A stretch of 43,737 nucleotides of DNA, taken from assembly GCA_010365215.1 (NCBI GenBank), contig JAAFGT010000028.1, forward strand, positions 1 to 43,737, in the 5' to 3' direction. The notes under the pieces are model-generated. The model did not search any database. It was not told the DNA's origin and worked only from the letters and a program-made list of their open reading frames with translations. Positions 7,813-16,635 of this stretch are shown piece after piece. The stretch's first letter is position 1. Every line of letters begins with the position of its first letter. This DNA comes from Acidipila sp. (GTDB lineage: Bacteria; Acidobacteriota; Terriglobia; Acidiferrales; UBA7541). Made by a program: the position numbers and the translations under genes.

Positions 7813-8289
7813 TTGGGCGTAGTCGTATCTCAAGAAGAATTGATTCTCCATGTTGCCGGCGCGAAACGCAACGGCCGCCGGGTTGTGTTCACCAACGGCT
7901 GCTTCGACCTGCTGCATCCCGGTCACATCCGGTGTCTCGAGCAGGCCCGCTCGCTGGGCGACCTGCTGGTCGTAGCCATCAACAGCGACGCGAGCGTGCG
8001 CCAGCTCAAGGGCGCACTGCGCCCGCTGGTGCCGCAAGAAGAGCGCGCCGAAATGCTCGCGTCTCTGGCTTGCGTCGATTACGTCACGATCTTCGACGCT
8101 TCCACTCCCCGCGAAATTATCTCCCGGTTGCTTCCCGGCGTGCTGGTGAAGGGCGGCGATTGGGGAGTGGATGAAATAGTCGGCCGGCAGGAGGTTGAGC
8201 AGGCCGGCGGACGCGTTGTCTCCATCCCGCTGGCCCCGGGCTATTCCACTTCCGCACTGATCGCGCGCATCCGGCAGCTGCCGCGATGA
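7813..8289 (+). CDS. rfaE2: D-glycero-beta-D-manno-heptose 1-phosphate adenylyltransferase
   Basis: Transfers AMP to heptose-1-phosphate to make ADP-heptose for LPS inner core (family knowledge). Nucleotidyltransferase motifs are clear: [13 protein letters not shown] (HxGH), INSDASV, and VKGGDW with a late GYSTSALI. The frame opens at ATG 7759, but the first 18 residues are not family-like and a -10 element overlaps them. TTG 7813, with GGGGGAAG just upstream, gives 158 residues, close to the stand-alone enzyme. This is the separate RfaE2 form; no kinase domain or kinase gene is in the window. Its stop overlaps the mfd start by 4 bases (ATGA). Confidence 0.88.
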   Translation: MGVVVSQEELILHVAGAKRNGRRVVFTNGCFDLLHPGHIRCLEQARSLGDLLVVAINSDASVRQLKGALRPLVPQEERAEMLASLACVDYVTIFDASTPREIISRLLPGVLVKGGDWGVDEIVGRQEVEQAGGRVVSIPLAPGYSTSALIARIRQLPR

Positions 8290-11200
8290 TTCTTCCTATC
8301 GTTGCCGAGCTGCTTGGAGGGGTTGGCCGTTTGCCCGCTGTGGAAGGAGCCTTGGAAGCCCTCCGCCGCGGACTTCCGTGCGCCTCGCTGGCCGGACTGA
8401 CGGACACGGCCAAGACCCTCGTCGTGGCACACGCCTCGCGGTCGCTGGGCCGCCCGCTCATTTGGATAGTGGATTCCGACCGGCGCGCTGAAGAATTGTG
8501 CGAGCCGCTCACATATTTTCATCGCGCGCTCGGTGGCCGCGAGACGGAAAAAATCGTAGTTCTGCCCGCGCATGACGTTACACCGTGGCAGGAACGCTCG
8601 CCGCACCCGGAAATTTCCGAAGCGCGCGCCGTGGGACTCTGGCGGATGGCCACCGCGCAGGCGGCTGTGGTGCTGGTGCCGGTGGCGTCGGCGCTCTTGC
8701 GCGTCAGCTCTCCCGAATTTTACCAGGGCCTCGCTCGCACGCTCTCGCGCGACCAGGACGTGCCCAGCGAAGAACTTCTAGCTTTTCTCCTGGCCTCAGG
8801 CTACGAGCGCGTGGAGACCGTGGAGATGCCCGGCCAGTTTGCCATGCGCGGCGGCATCGTGGACGCCTATTCCCCGGAATCGCTGCGGCCGATTCGTATC
8901 GAACTGCTCAGCGATACGGTGGAATCGCTGCGCGAGTTCGATCCGGCCACGCAGCGTTCCACGCAGCCGGTGGAGCGCGCCACGCTGCTGCCGCTGGTCG
9001 AGCGGCCGCGCGACGCGGCATTGGTGGAGCGGCTCTATCAGGATGTGGCGCCGGAGGCAGGTGAAGAGCGCCGCCTGGCAGGGTGGGTGCCCGGATGGGA
9101 ATTTGGCGCCGCGCGTCTCGAGCCTTCCGTGAATATGCTGTTCGATCTTTCGCCCACGGCCACGCTGGTGCTGGACGAGCCGTCCACTTTGCGGGACGCT
9201 GCAAACGATTTTCAAAAGCGTCTCGCGGAGTCGTACCAGCGGTCTGTGAGCCGGAACGGAGAAAGTTTGACGGGGGAAACCCTGACCGGCGAAACCCTGA
9301 CTGGCCAAAACGGTAGTGATCCCTCCGTGTTCTATCTAAGCGCCGAGGAGTTCGATTCGTCGCTGGCCTCGCGGCCTCAATTGACGATCGAACATCTGGG
9401 TATGTCGGTGGCGCCTTCCGCTGTCGTCGCCACGCAGCCCACGGTGCATTACCACGGAGACATCGCCGCATTTCTCGCCGAAGCACGCAGCCGGGTTCAG
9501 GCGCGCGAGCCGGTCATCGTTTCCTCGGCCACACTCGGCGAGCTCGAACGCCTGGCCGATCTGTGCCGCGACTACGAACTGCCCTACCGCATAGGTGAAT
9601 ACGGCGACAGCTCCTCCGGCCGCCTGGCCGATGAATCCGCTGGTGGAGCAATGCCCGCAATCACTTTGATTCGCGCGCCTCTCGACCAGGGTGTCTCGTT
9701 CCCGGGGGCTCCGCTCACTATTTATGGCAACGCCGACCTGTTTGAAAGCGTGCATGCCACCGAACGCGCGCGCAAGCGCCCAAAACTGGCCGCGTTCACC
9801 AGCGACTTCAGCGATCTAAAGCCCGGCGACCACGTCGTGCACATGGACCACGGCATTGGGCGCTTCGAGGGTTTGCGCCAGGTGGATTCCGAAGGCGCTG
9901 CGACTGAGTTCATGCTGCTCTGCTACGCGGAGGATGCGCGACTGTACGTGCCGCTTTCGCGCATGGACCTGGTGCAGAAATACAACTCGCTTGGCGAGAC
10001 AGCCCCCACGCTCGACCGCCTGGGCGGCACCGCCTGGGTGGCGCGCAAAAAAAAGGTTGGCCGGTCGGTGGCCGACATGGCCGATCAATTGCTCAAACTT
10101 TATGCCGAACGCAAGACGGTGGGGGGCTTCGCATATTCCGCGGACTCCAACTGGCAGCGGGAATTTGAAGACGCTTTCGAGTTCGAGGAAACTGCGGACC
10201 AGCTTCGCGCCATCCAGGATGTAAAGCGCGACATGGAATCCGATCAACCCATGGACCGCCTGCTCTGCGGCGATGTGGGTTACGGCAAGACGGAGGTGGC
10301 CATGCGCGCCGCCTTCAAGGCGGTGTGCGATTCGCGACAGGTGGCGGTGCTCGCGCCCACTACCGTCCTGGCCTTTCAGCACTGGCAGACGTTTCGCTCT
10401 CGTTTCGCGGCCTTTCCAGCGCGCATCGAAATGATCAGCCGCTTCCGTACCGCGCGCGAACAGAAGAAAGTGCTCGAAGACACGGAAGCCGGGAAGGTGG
10501 ACGTGCTTATCGGCACGCATCGCCTGCTATCTAAGGATGTGAAATTCCACGATTTGGGCCTGTTGATCACCGACGAGGAACAGCGCTTCGGCGTGGCCCA
10601 CAAGGAACGAATCAAGGAGATGCGCAAGGACGTGGATGTGCTCACTCTCTCCGCCACCCCGATTCCCCGCACTCTGCATATGTCGCTCGCCGGGCTGCGC
10701 GATATGTCGCTGATCGAAACGCCGCCAAAAGACCGCCTGGCCATCCAGACGGTGGTGGCGCCATTCAGCGAAAGCCTGGTGCAGCGGGCCATTGACGAAG
10801 AGCTTTCGCGCGGCGGGCAGTCCTACTTCGTGCACAATCGCGTGGATTCAATATTTTCCATTGCCGCCATGATTCAGAAGCTGGTGCCGCGTGCGCGCGT
10901 GGTGGTGGGCCACGGCCAGATGGGCGAAGGGCAATTGGAAAAAGTGATGATGAAATTCGTTCGCCACGAGGCGGATGTGCTCGTCTCCACTACGATCATT
11001 GAGAACGGTCTGGACATCCCGCTCTGCAATACCATGGTCATCAATCGCGCCGACCGCATGGGTCTGGCCGAGTTATACCAGCTTCGCGGCCGCATCGGAC
11101 GCTCCACGCAGCGTGCGTATGCCTACTTGCTGGTGCCGCCCGACGTCACTCTTTCCGGCTTGGCGCGCGACCGCCTCGCCGCTCTCCGCCAGTTCAGCCA

Positions 11201-11801
11201 GCTGGGTGCCGGCTTCCGCATCGCCGCTCTTGACCTGGAAATGCGCGGCGCGGGAAACCTGCTGGGGCGCGAGCAGCATGGCCACATCGGCGCGGTGGGC
11301 TTCGACCTGTATTGCCAGATGCTCGAGCGCGCCGTGGCCGCGAAAAAAGGCGAGGCTGTCCCCTCCGAGCAGCGTGCCACGTTTAATCTGGGTCTGGACA
11401 TCCGCATTCCCGCCGAATACATCCCCAGCGAGAATCTTCGCCTCCAAACCTACAAGCGCATTGCCGCCGTGTCCACCGAGGCCGAAAGGGAAGAGATGCA
11501 GCGCGAGCTTACCGACCGCTTTGGCGCTCCTTCGCCGCCTGTGGTCAACCTGCTGGAGTACGCCGTTTTGAAGGCGCTTTGCGAGCATATTGGCGTGGCC
11601 TCGGTGGAGCGCCGCGCCGAGCACGTGGCGCTGCGCTTTCACAACAGCACCCCACTCCCGCCGGAGCGCCTTGTGAAGGTGGTGCGCGGGCGAAGAGACA
11701 TCCGGCTCGATCCGGGCGGCGTTTTGTGGCTGGAATGGCCGCGCGGCAGCAAGGACCCGCTCGAGGCCGTCAAGAGCGTGTTGCAGCAACTGCAAGCCTA
11801 G
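8286..11801 (+). CDS. mfd: Transcription-repair coupling factor Mfd
   Basis: 1171-residue ATPase that removes RNA polymerase stalled at lesions and recruits UvrA (family knowledge). Order: UvrB-like N-terminal region (about 1-400), CarD-like RNA-polymerase-interacting domain (about 505-570, [20 protein letters not shown]), then the RecG-like motor with Walker A GDVGYGKT (662-669), the DEEQ box (from 763), SATPIPRT and the QLRGRIGRS motif, and a C-terminal TRCF domain (from about 1020). The usual length is 1150-1170. A short [15 protein letters not shown] repeat (residues 327-341) sits in the N-terminal region. Translationally coupled to rfaE2 through ATGA. Confidence 0.97.
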   Translation: MILPIVAELLGGVGRLPAVEGALEALRRGLPCASLAGLTDTAKTLVVAHASRSLGRPLIWIVDSDRRAEELCEPLTYFHRALGGRETEKIVVLPAHDVTPWQERSPHPEISEARAVGLWRMATAQAAVVLVPVASALLRVSSPEFYQGLARTLSRDQDVPSEELLAFLLASGYERVETVEMPGQFAMRGGIVDAYSPESLRPIRIELLSDTVESLREFDPATQRSTQPVERATLLPLVERPRDAALVERLYQDVAPEAGEERRLAGWVPGWEFGAARLEPSVNMLFDLSPTATLVLDEPSTLRDAANDFQKRLAESYQRSVSRNGESLTGETLTGETLTGQNGSDPSVFYLSAEEFDSSLASRPQLTIEHLGMSVAPSAVVATQPTVHYHGDIAAFLAEARSRVQAREPVIVSSATLGELERLADLCRDYELPYRIGEYGDSSSGRLADESAGGAMPAITLIRAPLDQGVSFPGAPLTIYGNADLFESVHATERARKRPKLAAFTSDFSDLKPGDHVVHMDHGIGRFEGLRQVDSEGAATEFMLLCYAEDARLYVPLSRMDLVQKYNSLGETAPTLDRLGGTAWVARKKKVGRSVADMADQLLKLYAERKTVGGFAYSADSNWQREFEDAFEFEETADQLRAIQDVKRDMESDQPMDRLLCGDVGYGKTEVAMRAAFKAVCDSRQVAVLAPTTVLAFQHWQTFRSRFAAFPARIEMISRFRTAREQKKVLEDTEAGKVDVLIGTHRLLSKDVKFHDLGLLITDEEQRFGVAHKERIKEMRKDVDVLTLSATPIPRTLHMSLAGLRDMSLIETPPKDRLAIQTVVAPFSESLVQRAIDEELSRGGQSYFVHNRVDSIFSIAAMIQKLVPRARVVVGHGQMGEGQLEKVMMKFVRHEADVLVSTTIIENGLDIPLCNTMVINRADRMGLAELYQLRGRIGRSTQRAYAYLLVPPDVTLSGLARDRLAALRQFSQLGAGFRIAALDLEMRGAGNLLGREQHGHIGAVGFDLYCQMLERAVAAKKGEAVPSEQRATFNLGLDIRIPAEYIPSENLRLQTYKRIAAVSTEAEREEMQRELTDRFGAPSPPVVNLLEYAVLKALCEHIGVASVERRAEHVALRFHNSTPLPPERLVKVVRGRRDIRLDPGGVLWLEWPRGSKDPLEAVKSVLQQLQA
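9264..9308 (+). repeat. 15-bp x3 imperfect tandem repeat inside mfd (LTGE units)
   Basis: Three consecutive 15-base units read [15 protein letters not shown], flanked by Asn/Gly-rich residues (RNGE, NGSD). The frame is kept. It looks like a surface-loop expansion in the UvrB-like part. Confidence 0.8.
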
Positions 11802-11810
11802 AGATACACT
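11781..11810 (+). promoter_or_regulatory. Putative sigma70 promoter for surA within the end of mfd
   Basis: TTGCAG (11781-11786), an 18-base spacer and TACACT (11805-11810). Predicted start near 11817, 16 bases before the surA ATG, with AGAGGA as ribosome site. It would allow surA expression independent of mfd. Confidence 0.5.
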
Positions 11811-11832
11811 GGTTACTTACAGAGGACATCCG

Positions 11833-13104
11833 ATGAAATCCTTATGGATAGCCACATTCCTTTTAGTGGCGGCTAGTGGCTTGGCGGCACAAGATCAACC
11901 CGTGCAGCCACCGCCAGACCTAACGCTGGAAAAGCCCCAGGCCAAGCCCGAGCAGGAGCCGCCCGACGCGCCGGCGCCTGGTCTAACCCTGGAAAGGCCA
12001 ATAGCCAAGCCGGAAGAGAAAAAGCCGGGAAAGGCTTCGGAAAAGAAACGCGTGGTGGAGGAGATCGTCGCGCGCGTCAACAACGAGATCATCACGCTCT
12101 CCGACCTGGGTCGCGCGCGGGCCTCGGTGTCCGACGAAGTGCGTCAGGACTGCCAAAACTGCACGCCCGCGCAGATTGAAGTGGCCATCAAGGACAAACA
12201 GCAAAACCTGCTTCGCGATCTGATCGACCAGTCGCTGCTGGTGCAGAAGGGCAAAGACCTCAACCTCAACGTGGAACCTGACGTGGTCAAACAGATGGAC
12301 CGCGTGCGCCAGCAAAATAAGCTGAAGGATATGGACGAGCTGGACAACAAGCTGCGCGAGTCGGGGATCGTGCCGGAAGATTACAAGAGCCAGATCCGCA
12401 ATCAGATCCTTACGCAGGACGTCATCCGCCACGAAGTGGGCTCGCGCATCCTCACAGGCCGGGACGACATCAAGAAATATTACGAGCTGCACCAGAAAGA
12501 GTTCGTGCGCCCGGAGTCCGTCTTCCTCAGCGAGTTTTTTCTCAGCACCGAAAAAAAGTCCGAAGAGGAAATTCCCAAGATTGAAGTAAAGGCTAAAGCC
12601 TACCTGGAGAGAATAAAAAAGGGCGAGGACTTTGAGGAACTCGCCAAACGCTACTCGGAAGGCACCACCGCCAAGGAAGGCGGCTCGCTCGGCTCCTTCC
12701 AGCGCGGGCAGCTCTCCAAGGAAATCGAAGACCAGGTATTCAAACTGAAGCGCAACGAGATGACCGATGTCATCCGCACCAAGACGGGTTTCCTGATTCT
12801 AAAAGTAGACCAGAGTTTCGAGGCCGGCCAGCAGCCGCTCGAAAAGGTTGAGCCGGAAATTCAGAACCGCCTCTACTACGAAAAAATGCAGCCGCAACTG
12901 CGCCTCTACCTCGCCCATTTGCGCGAGGAGAGCTACGTAGTGGTTAAGCCTGGTTATGTGGATTCTGCCGCCGTGGCCAGCACTCCGATTATCGAGGCCG
13001 AGCCCTCCGCTGAAACTGGCAAGGGCGGCAAGAAGGACAAGAAAGATAAGAAGTCCAAAACGAAAGGCGCGCCCGTAGTGGCTTCCAAAAAAGACGCCGA
13101 ATGA
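11833..13104 (+). CDS. surA: SurA-like periplasmic chaperone / PpiC-type peptidyl-prolyl isomerase
   Basis: 423 residues. Signal peptide 1-19 (LLVAASGLAA before Q). A Pro/Lys/Glu-rich spacer follows, with a duplicated LTLE(K/R)PxAKPE unit. The SurA-type N-terminal domain begins near 75 (VEEIVARVNNEIITLSDL) and contains a CQNC pair. One parvulin/PpiC domain spans about 226-322 (EGGSLGSF, KTGFLILKV). The tail ends in a Lys/Asp-rich stretch (KGGKKDKKDKKSK). It should help fold outer-membrane proteins in the periplasm (family knowledge). Only one PpiC domain is present, against two in E. coli SurA. The stop overlaps the next gene by 4 bases. Confidence 0.88.
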   Translation: MKSLWIATFLLVAASGLAAQDQPVQPPPDLTLEKPQAKPEQEPPDAPAPGLTLERPIAKPEEKKPGKASEKKRVVEEIVARVNNEIITLSDLGRARASVSDEVRQDCQNCTPAQIEVAIKDKQQNLLRDLIDQSLLVQKGKDLNLNVEPDVVKQMDRVRQQNKLKDMDELDNKLRESGIVPEDYKSQIRNQILTQDVIRHEVGSRILTGRDDIKKYYELHQKEFVRPESVFLSEFFLSTEKKSEEEIPKIEVKAKAYLERIKKGEDFEELAKRYSEGTTAKEGGSLGSFQRGQLSKEIEDQVFKLKRNEMTDVIRTKTGFLILKVDQSFEAGQQPLEKVEPEIQNRLYYEKMQPQLRLYLAHLREESYVVVKPGYVDSAAVASTPIIEAEPSAETGKGGKKDKKDKKSKTKGAPVVASKKDAE

Positions 13105-14144
13105 AGTCCGCCTACATCGCCGATCTTTCCGCCGACCAGCCCGTGGTCACCTACTTTCTGGTGTTCAGTAAAGAAATTCGCAGCGCCGCCAGCGGAAATT
13201 CGTGGCTGCAGATGGAACTGGGAGATCGTACCGGCACGGTGGACGGCAAGATGTGGCGGGACTACGAGCAGCCCGCGGCGACTTTTGCCCGCGACGATGT
13301 CGTCAAGGTTCAGGGGCGCGTCAAGCTTTACCGCGGCAGGCTGGAAATCACCGTCGAGAAGATCCGCCGCGCCGAGCCGGAGGAGTACAAGCTGGAGGAT
13401 CTGATTCCGCACACTTCCGAAAACGTCGAGCAGCTTTTTTCAAGTGTGCAAGAGTGCGTAAAGGGTTTGACCAATCCCTGGCTGAAGCGCCTGCTGGAAG
13501 AAGTATTGGCGGACCCGGAAGTGTCCGGCCGGCTGCGTCGCGCCCCTGCCGCAAAGTCCATGCATCACGCTTACATGGGCGGGCTTTTGGAGCACGTGGC
13601 CAGCCTTTGCGGACTGTGCCACCTGATGTCCCGCCACTACACCGATGTGGATTGCGACCTGCTGATCACTGCGGCGATCCTGCACGACGTGGGTAAGCTC
13701 GACGAGCTGAGTTACGAGCGCGCCGTCTCCTACACCACTCCGGGGCAACTGCTCGGACATATTTTGATTGGCTACGAGATTGTTTCCCGCCGCATGGACG
13801 CCATAGAGGGTTTTCCTGTGGGACTCAAGACTCTAGTGCAGCACATGCTGGCCAGTCATCACGGCAAGCTTGAGTTCGGCTCGCCGAAGCTGCCGCAGTT
13901 CCGCGAGGCGGTTCTATTCAACTATCTCGATGAGCTGGATTCCCGCATGGGCGCCATGCAGCGCTCGCTCGCCTCATCGGAGGGAGAAGGCGATTGGACG
14001 GGACGCTCTCCAGCGCTCGAACGCCGCCTGCTTCGCGTGGAACGCTACCTGACCGGCTGCGCGCCGCAAACCGAGGCCGGGCATGGCGACGCGTCGCAGC
14101 AGTTGCGCTTCGACAAAGCGAAGCCGGTAACTTCCAAAGAGTGA
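13101..14144 (+). CDS. YhaM-like OB-fold/HD-domain 3'-5' exoribonuclease
   Basis: 347 residues. Residues 1-95 form an OB-fold nucleic-acid-binding domain (LGDRTGTVDGKMW, VVKVQGRVKLYRGRLEI). An HD domain follows, with metal-binding His in HHAYMGGLLEH (about 153-163) and the HD pair in LHDVGKLDEL (about 195). The same two-domain order is found in Bacillus YhaM, a 3'-5' exonuclease on RNA and DNA (family knowledge). The last 40 residues are polar and probably disordered. ATGA overlap with surA indicates co-translation. Nuclease activity is inferred; a different phosphodiesterase role is possible. Confidence 0.85.
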   Translation: MKSAYIADLSADQPVVTYFLVFSKEIRSAASGNSWLQMELGDRTGTVDGKMWRDYEQPAATFARDDVVKVQGRVKLYRGRLEITVEKIRRAEPEEYKLEDLIPHTSENVEQLFSSVQECVKGLTNPWLKRLLEEVLADPEVSGRLRRAPAAKSMHHAYMGGLLEHVASLCGLCHLMSRHYTDVDCDLLITAAILHDVGKLDELSYERAVSYTTPGQLLGHILIGYEIVSRRMDAIEGFPVGLKTLVQHMLASHHGKLEFGSPKLPQFREAVLFNYLDELDSRMGAMQRSLASSEGEGDWTGRSPALERRLLRVERYLTGCAPQTEAGHGDASQQLRFDKAKPVTSKE

Positions 14145-14154
14145 GAGGCGCAGC

Positions 14155-15150
14155 CTGTTCGAGCCACCTACATTTCCCGCGACCCTGACCATTCGCAATG
14201 TGGTGCTTCGTCCGGCCACGCTGCTGGCGCCCATGGCCGGCATCACCGATACCGTCTTCCGCCGCGTGATTCGCGGCTTGGGCGGTTGCGGCCTGATCAT
14301 GACCGAATTCACCAGCGCCGAATGCGTGGTGCGCGACTCGCGCCGCTCGCAGCGTTATCTTTTTTTTCAGGAAGACGAGCATCCCATCAGCGGCCAACTC
14401 TTCGGCGCGAATCCCGACTCTCTTGCGGAGGCGGCGCGCACCGTCCAAGAGCTGGGCTACGATCTGGTAGATATCAACTTGGGCTGCCCGGCGAAAAAAG
14501 TAGTGAAGTGCGGCGGGTCCGGTCTGCTGCGCGACCTGGCGCTGCTCGAAACGATCCTGCGCGCCGTGCGCGCGGCCGTCACCATTCCGCTCACCATCAA
14601 GATCCGCGCTGGGTGGGACGAAAAATCGATTGTCGCCACCGAGGTGGCGCGCATGGCGGAGGCCGTCGGCATTGAAGCCATTGCCGTGCACCCGCGCACG
14701 CGCATGCAGGGCCTCGAGGGTCGCGCTGACTGGAACATCATTCGCCAAGTTAAGCAGGCGGTGCGCATCCCGGTAATCGGCAACGGTGACATCCGATTCC
14801 CCGAAGATGCCGTGCGCATGGTCGCCGAAACGGGCTGCGATGCGGTGATGATCGGGCGAACCGCCGCCACCAATCCGTGGATCTTCCGCCAGCTCGAGCA
14901 GTATCTTCTCACCGGCGCGTTTGATCAACCCAGCGAATTGGACCGTTACGACCTGCTCTCCGGCTACTTCCGCAGCCTGGTCGCTGCGGAGCTGCCGGAT
15001 GCGCTGGGGAAGATGAAGCAGTTCTCCTGCTGGTTTACTCACGGCGTCCGCAACGGAGCTGAGTTGCGCCGCGGCGTACACGGTGCCCGTTGCACCACCG
15101 AAGTCCTCGATTACGTCGACAGTTTTTTCACGCGCTCCGTCGTCGCTTAA
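14155..15150 (+). CDS. dusB: tRNA-dihydrouridine synthase (DusB type)
   Basis: FMN enzyme that reduces uridines in the tRNA D-loop (family knowledge). Motifs: APMAGITD near the start, INLGCPAKKV with the likely catalytic Cys, IKIRAGWDE, HPRTRMQG and GNGDI. The first GTG (14200) leaves only 9 residues before APMAG, where E. coli DusB has 14. An upstream CTG at 14155 has GAGAGG 6 bases before it and keeps the family-like LTIRNVVLRP stretch, so I choose it; GTG 14200 remains an alternative. Last gene of the rfaE2 operon; converges with rsmI 15 bases away. Confidence 0.92.
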   Translation: MFEPPTFPATLTIRNVVLRPATLLAPMAGITDTVFRRVIRGLGGCGLIMTEFTSAECVVRDSRRSQRYLFFQEDEHPISGQLFGANPDSLAEAARTVQELGYDLVDINLGCPAKKVVKCGGSGLLRDLALLETILRAVRAAVTIPLTIKIRAGWDEKSIVATEVARMAEAVGIEAIAVHPRTRMQGLEGRADWNIIRQVKQAVRIPVIGNGDIRFPEDAVRMVAETGCDAVMIGRTAATNPWIFRQLEQYLLTGAFDQPSELDRYDLLSGYFRSLVAAELPDALGKMKQFSCWFTHGVRNGAELRRGVHGARCTTEVLDYVDSFFTRSVVA

Positions 15151-15165
15151 AATTCCCCGCAGTAT

Positions 15166-16020
15166 TCACGTGAGCAGCTGCTTGTACGCTTCGCGCCTGT
15201 TCAGGCCGCGCTCCCGTGCCGCCTGCTTGAGCGCCGACTTGCGGTCGAGTCCCTGCGCCTGTAGCTGCTCGACGCGAGTTGCCAGAGGCGTCTCTGCCGC
15301 AGCGGTTTGTGCCACCGCCTCATCACAGGGACCGATGAGCAGGGTAATCTCGCCTCGCGGGGCACGCTCGCGATAGCGCGCCGCTAATTCCGCGAGTGTG
15401 CCGCGCGCGAACTCTTCGTGTAGCTTGGTCAGCTCGCGCGCGACGACTGCCGGCCGCACGCCCAACAGCTCCGCCGCATCGGCCAGCGTGTCCGCCAGGC
15501 GGTGCGGCGCTTCGTAAAACACCATGGTGCGCGTTTCGGCGCGTAATCCTGCCAGTGCGCGGCGCCGTTCTCCAACCCGCGAGGGCAGAAAACCCAAAAA
15601 CAGAAATTCGTCGGAGGCCAGTCCTGCCGCACCCAGCGCCGCCACCGCCGCCGAAGGTCCGGGCACCGGCACCACCGGAATCCCGTGCGCGATGCACTCC
15701 GCCACCAGGCGATGCCCGGGATCGGACAGCACCGGCGTGCCGGCATCGCTCACCAGCGCAATGCTCGCGCCCTGTTTGAGCAGCGCGATTAACTCGATGG
15801 CGCGCTCCTGTTCGTTGTGTTCGTGATAGCTCAGCATGCGTTTGGCGATTTCATAGTGGGCCAGCAGCTTGTGCGTATGGCGGGTATCTTCGCAGGCAAT
15901 CAGGGTCACCTCGCGCAACACGCGCAGCGCGCGAAGCGTGATGTCTTCCAGATTGCCGATCGGCGTGGCCACCAGGTACAGGCCGGCCGCCAGCTTCGTT
16001 CCGCTCGGTGGTGCAGGCAT
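15166..16020 (-). CDS. rsmI: 16S rRNA (cytidine(1402)-2'-O)-methyltransferase RsmI
   Basis: 284 residues. Methylates the ribose of C1402 in 16S rRNA using SAM (family knowledge). Tetrapyrrole-methylase fold with LYLVATPIGNLEDITLRAL at the N-terminus, CEDTRHT, SDAGTPVLSDPG and VPVPGPSA, the usual RsmI landmarks, plus FYEAPHRL. The C-terminal 40 residues are the small helical domain. AGGAAA lies shortly before the ATG. Single gene, transcribed toward dusB. Confidence 0.96.
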   Translation of the reverse strand: MPAPPSGTKLAAGLYLVATPIGNLEDITLRALRVLREVTLIACEDTRHTHKLLAHYEIAKRMLSYHEHNEQERAIELIALLKQGASIALVSDAGTPVLSDPGHRLVAECIAHGIPVVPVPGPSAAVAALGAAGLASDEFLFLGFLPSRVGERRRALAGLRAETRTMVFYEAPHRLADTLADAAELLGVRPAVVARELTKLHEEFARGTLAELAARYRERAPRGEITLLIGPCDEAVAQTAAAETPLATRVEQLQAQGLDRKSALKQAARERGLNRREAYKQLLT

Positions 16021-16153
16021 GAAGTTTCCTGTGCTCTAGAATGCTGTCAGTCTTTTCGAATCTGGCCGATTTGTCGAACGTCTTTCCGTGTATCCCGCGA
16101 GCTGTAAGATTACGGGCCGGCGAGACAAGAGCTTCGGTTCTGTTGCGCCATGC

Positions 16154-16159
16154 TAGAAT
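16154..16159 (+). promoter_or_regulatory. Putative extended -10 element (TGCTAGAAT) for the FmdB-like gene
   Basis: TAGAAT with TG at the extended position (16151-16152). It lies 26 bases before GTG 16186, with GAGG between. Confidence 0.45.
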
Positions 16160-16185
16160 AATACGTTTTCGTGAGGTCTGTTCCC

Positions 16186-16590
16186 GTGCCCATGTACGAA
16201 TACCAGTGTCCGAAAGGCCATCGCTTCGAAAAGATCGAAAAATTCACTGCCGCGCCGGTACAAAAGTGCCCGCAATGCGGAGCGAAGGCGGAGCGCCAGA
16301 TTTCCCGGTCCGCAGTGAAGTTCAAGGGATCCGGCTGGTACGTTACCGACTACGGTGGGAAATCCGCGAGCGGCGAGAGCGCGAATACGGATAAAACCGC
16401 GCCCCCTGATTCGAGTGGCGATTCGACTTCCAAGACGGAATCGAAAGCGGATGCGAAGAACGACTCCAAAGAAGTTGCGAAGACGGACGCGAAGTCCGAA
16501 TCCAAGCCCGCCAGATCAGGTGATGGCAAGTCCGGCGACGGCAAATCTTCCTCGTCTAAGTCCAGATCTTCCTCGAAGGGCAAGGATTAA
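16186..16590 (+). CDS. FmdB-family zinc-ribbon protein with long polar tail
   Basis: 134 residues from GTG 16186 (GAGG 9 bases upstream); the ORF opens at 16171, but the family starts at MPMYEY. Residues 1-55 are the FmdB/CxxC regulatory domain: YEYQCPKGHRFE, then CPQCG. The first knuckle is C-x-x-G-H rather than CxxC, so a Cys/His ligand set is possible. The domain ends at GSGWYVTDY, typical of the family. Residues 65-134 are almost only Ser, Lys, Asp, Ala and Gly with KTDAK/KSES-like near-repeats, so disordered. Function is unknown even in the family; a small zinc-binding regulator is the usual description. Confidence 0.85.
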   Translation: MPMYEYQCPKGHRFEKIEKFTAAPVQKCPQCGAKAERQISRSAVKFKGSGWYVTDYGGKSASGESANTDKTAPPDSSGDSTSKTESKADAKNDSKEVAKTDAKSESKPARSGDGKSGDGKSSSSKSRSSSKGKD

Positions 16591-16635
16591 CTTTCATTCG
16601 CCCTCACGCTCGCGGGTCATTCTCTAACATCGCTC

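Noticed and set aside
16037-16042. Another TAGAAT on the plus strand
   Set aside because: It lies about 145 bases before the FmdB gene, and a nearer extended -10 at 16154 explains that gene better.
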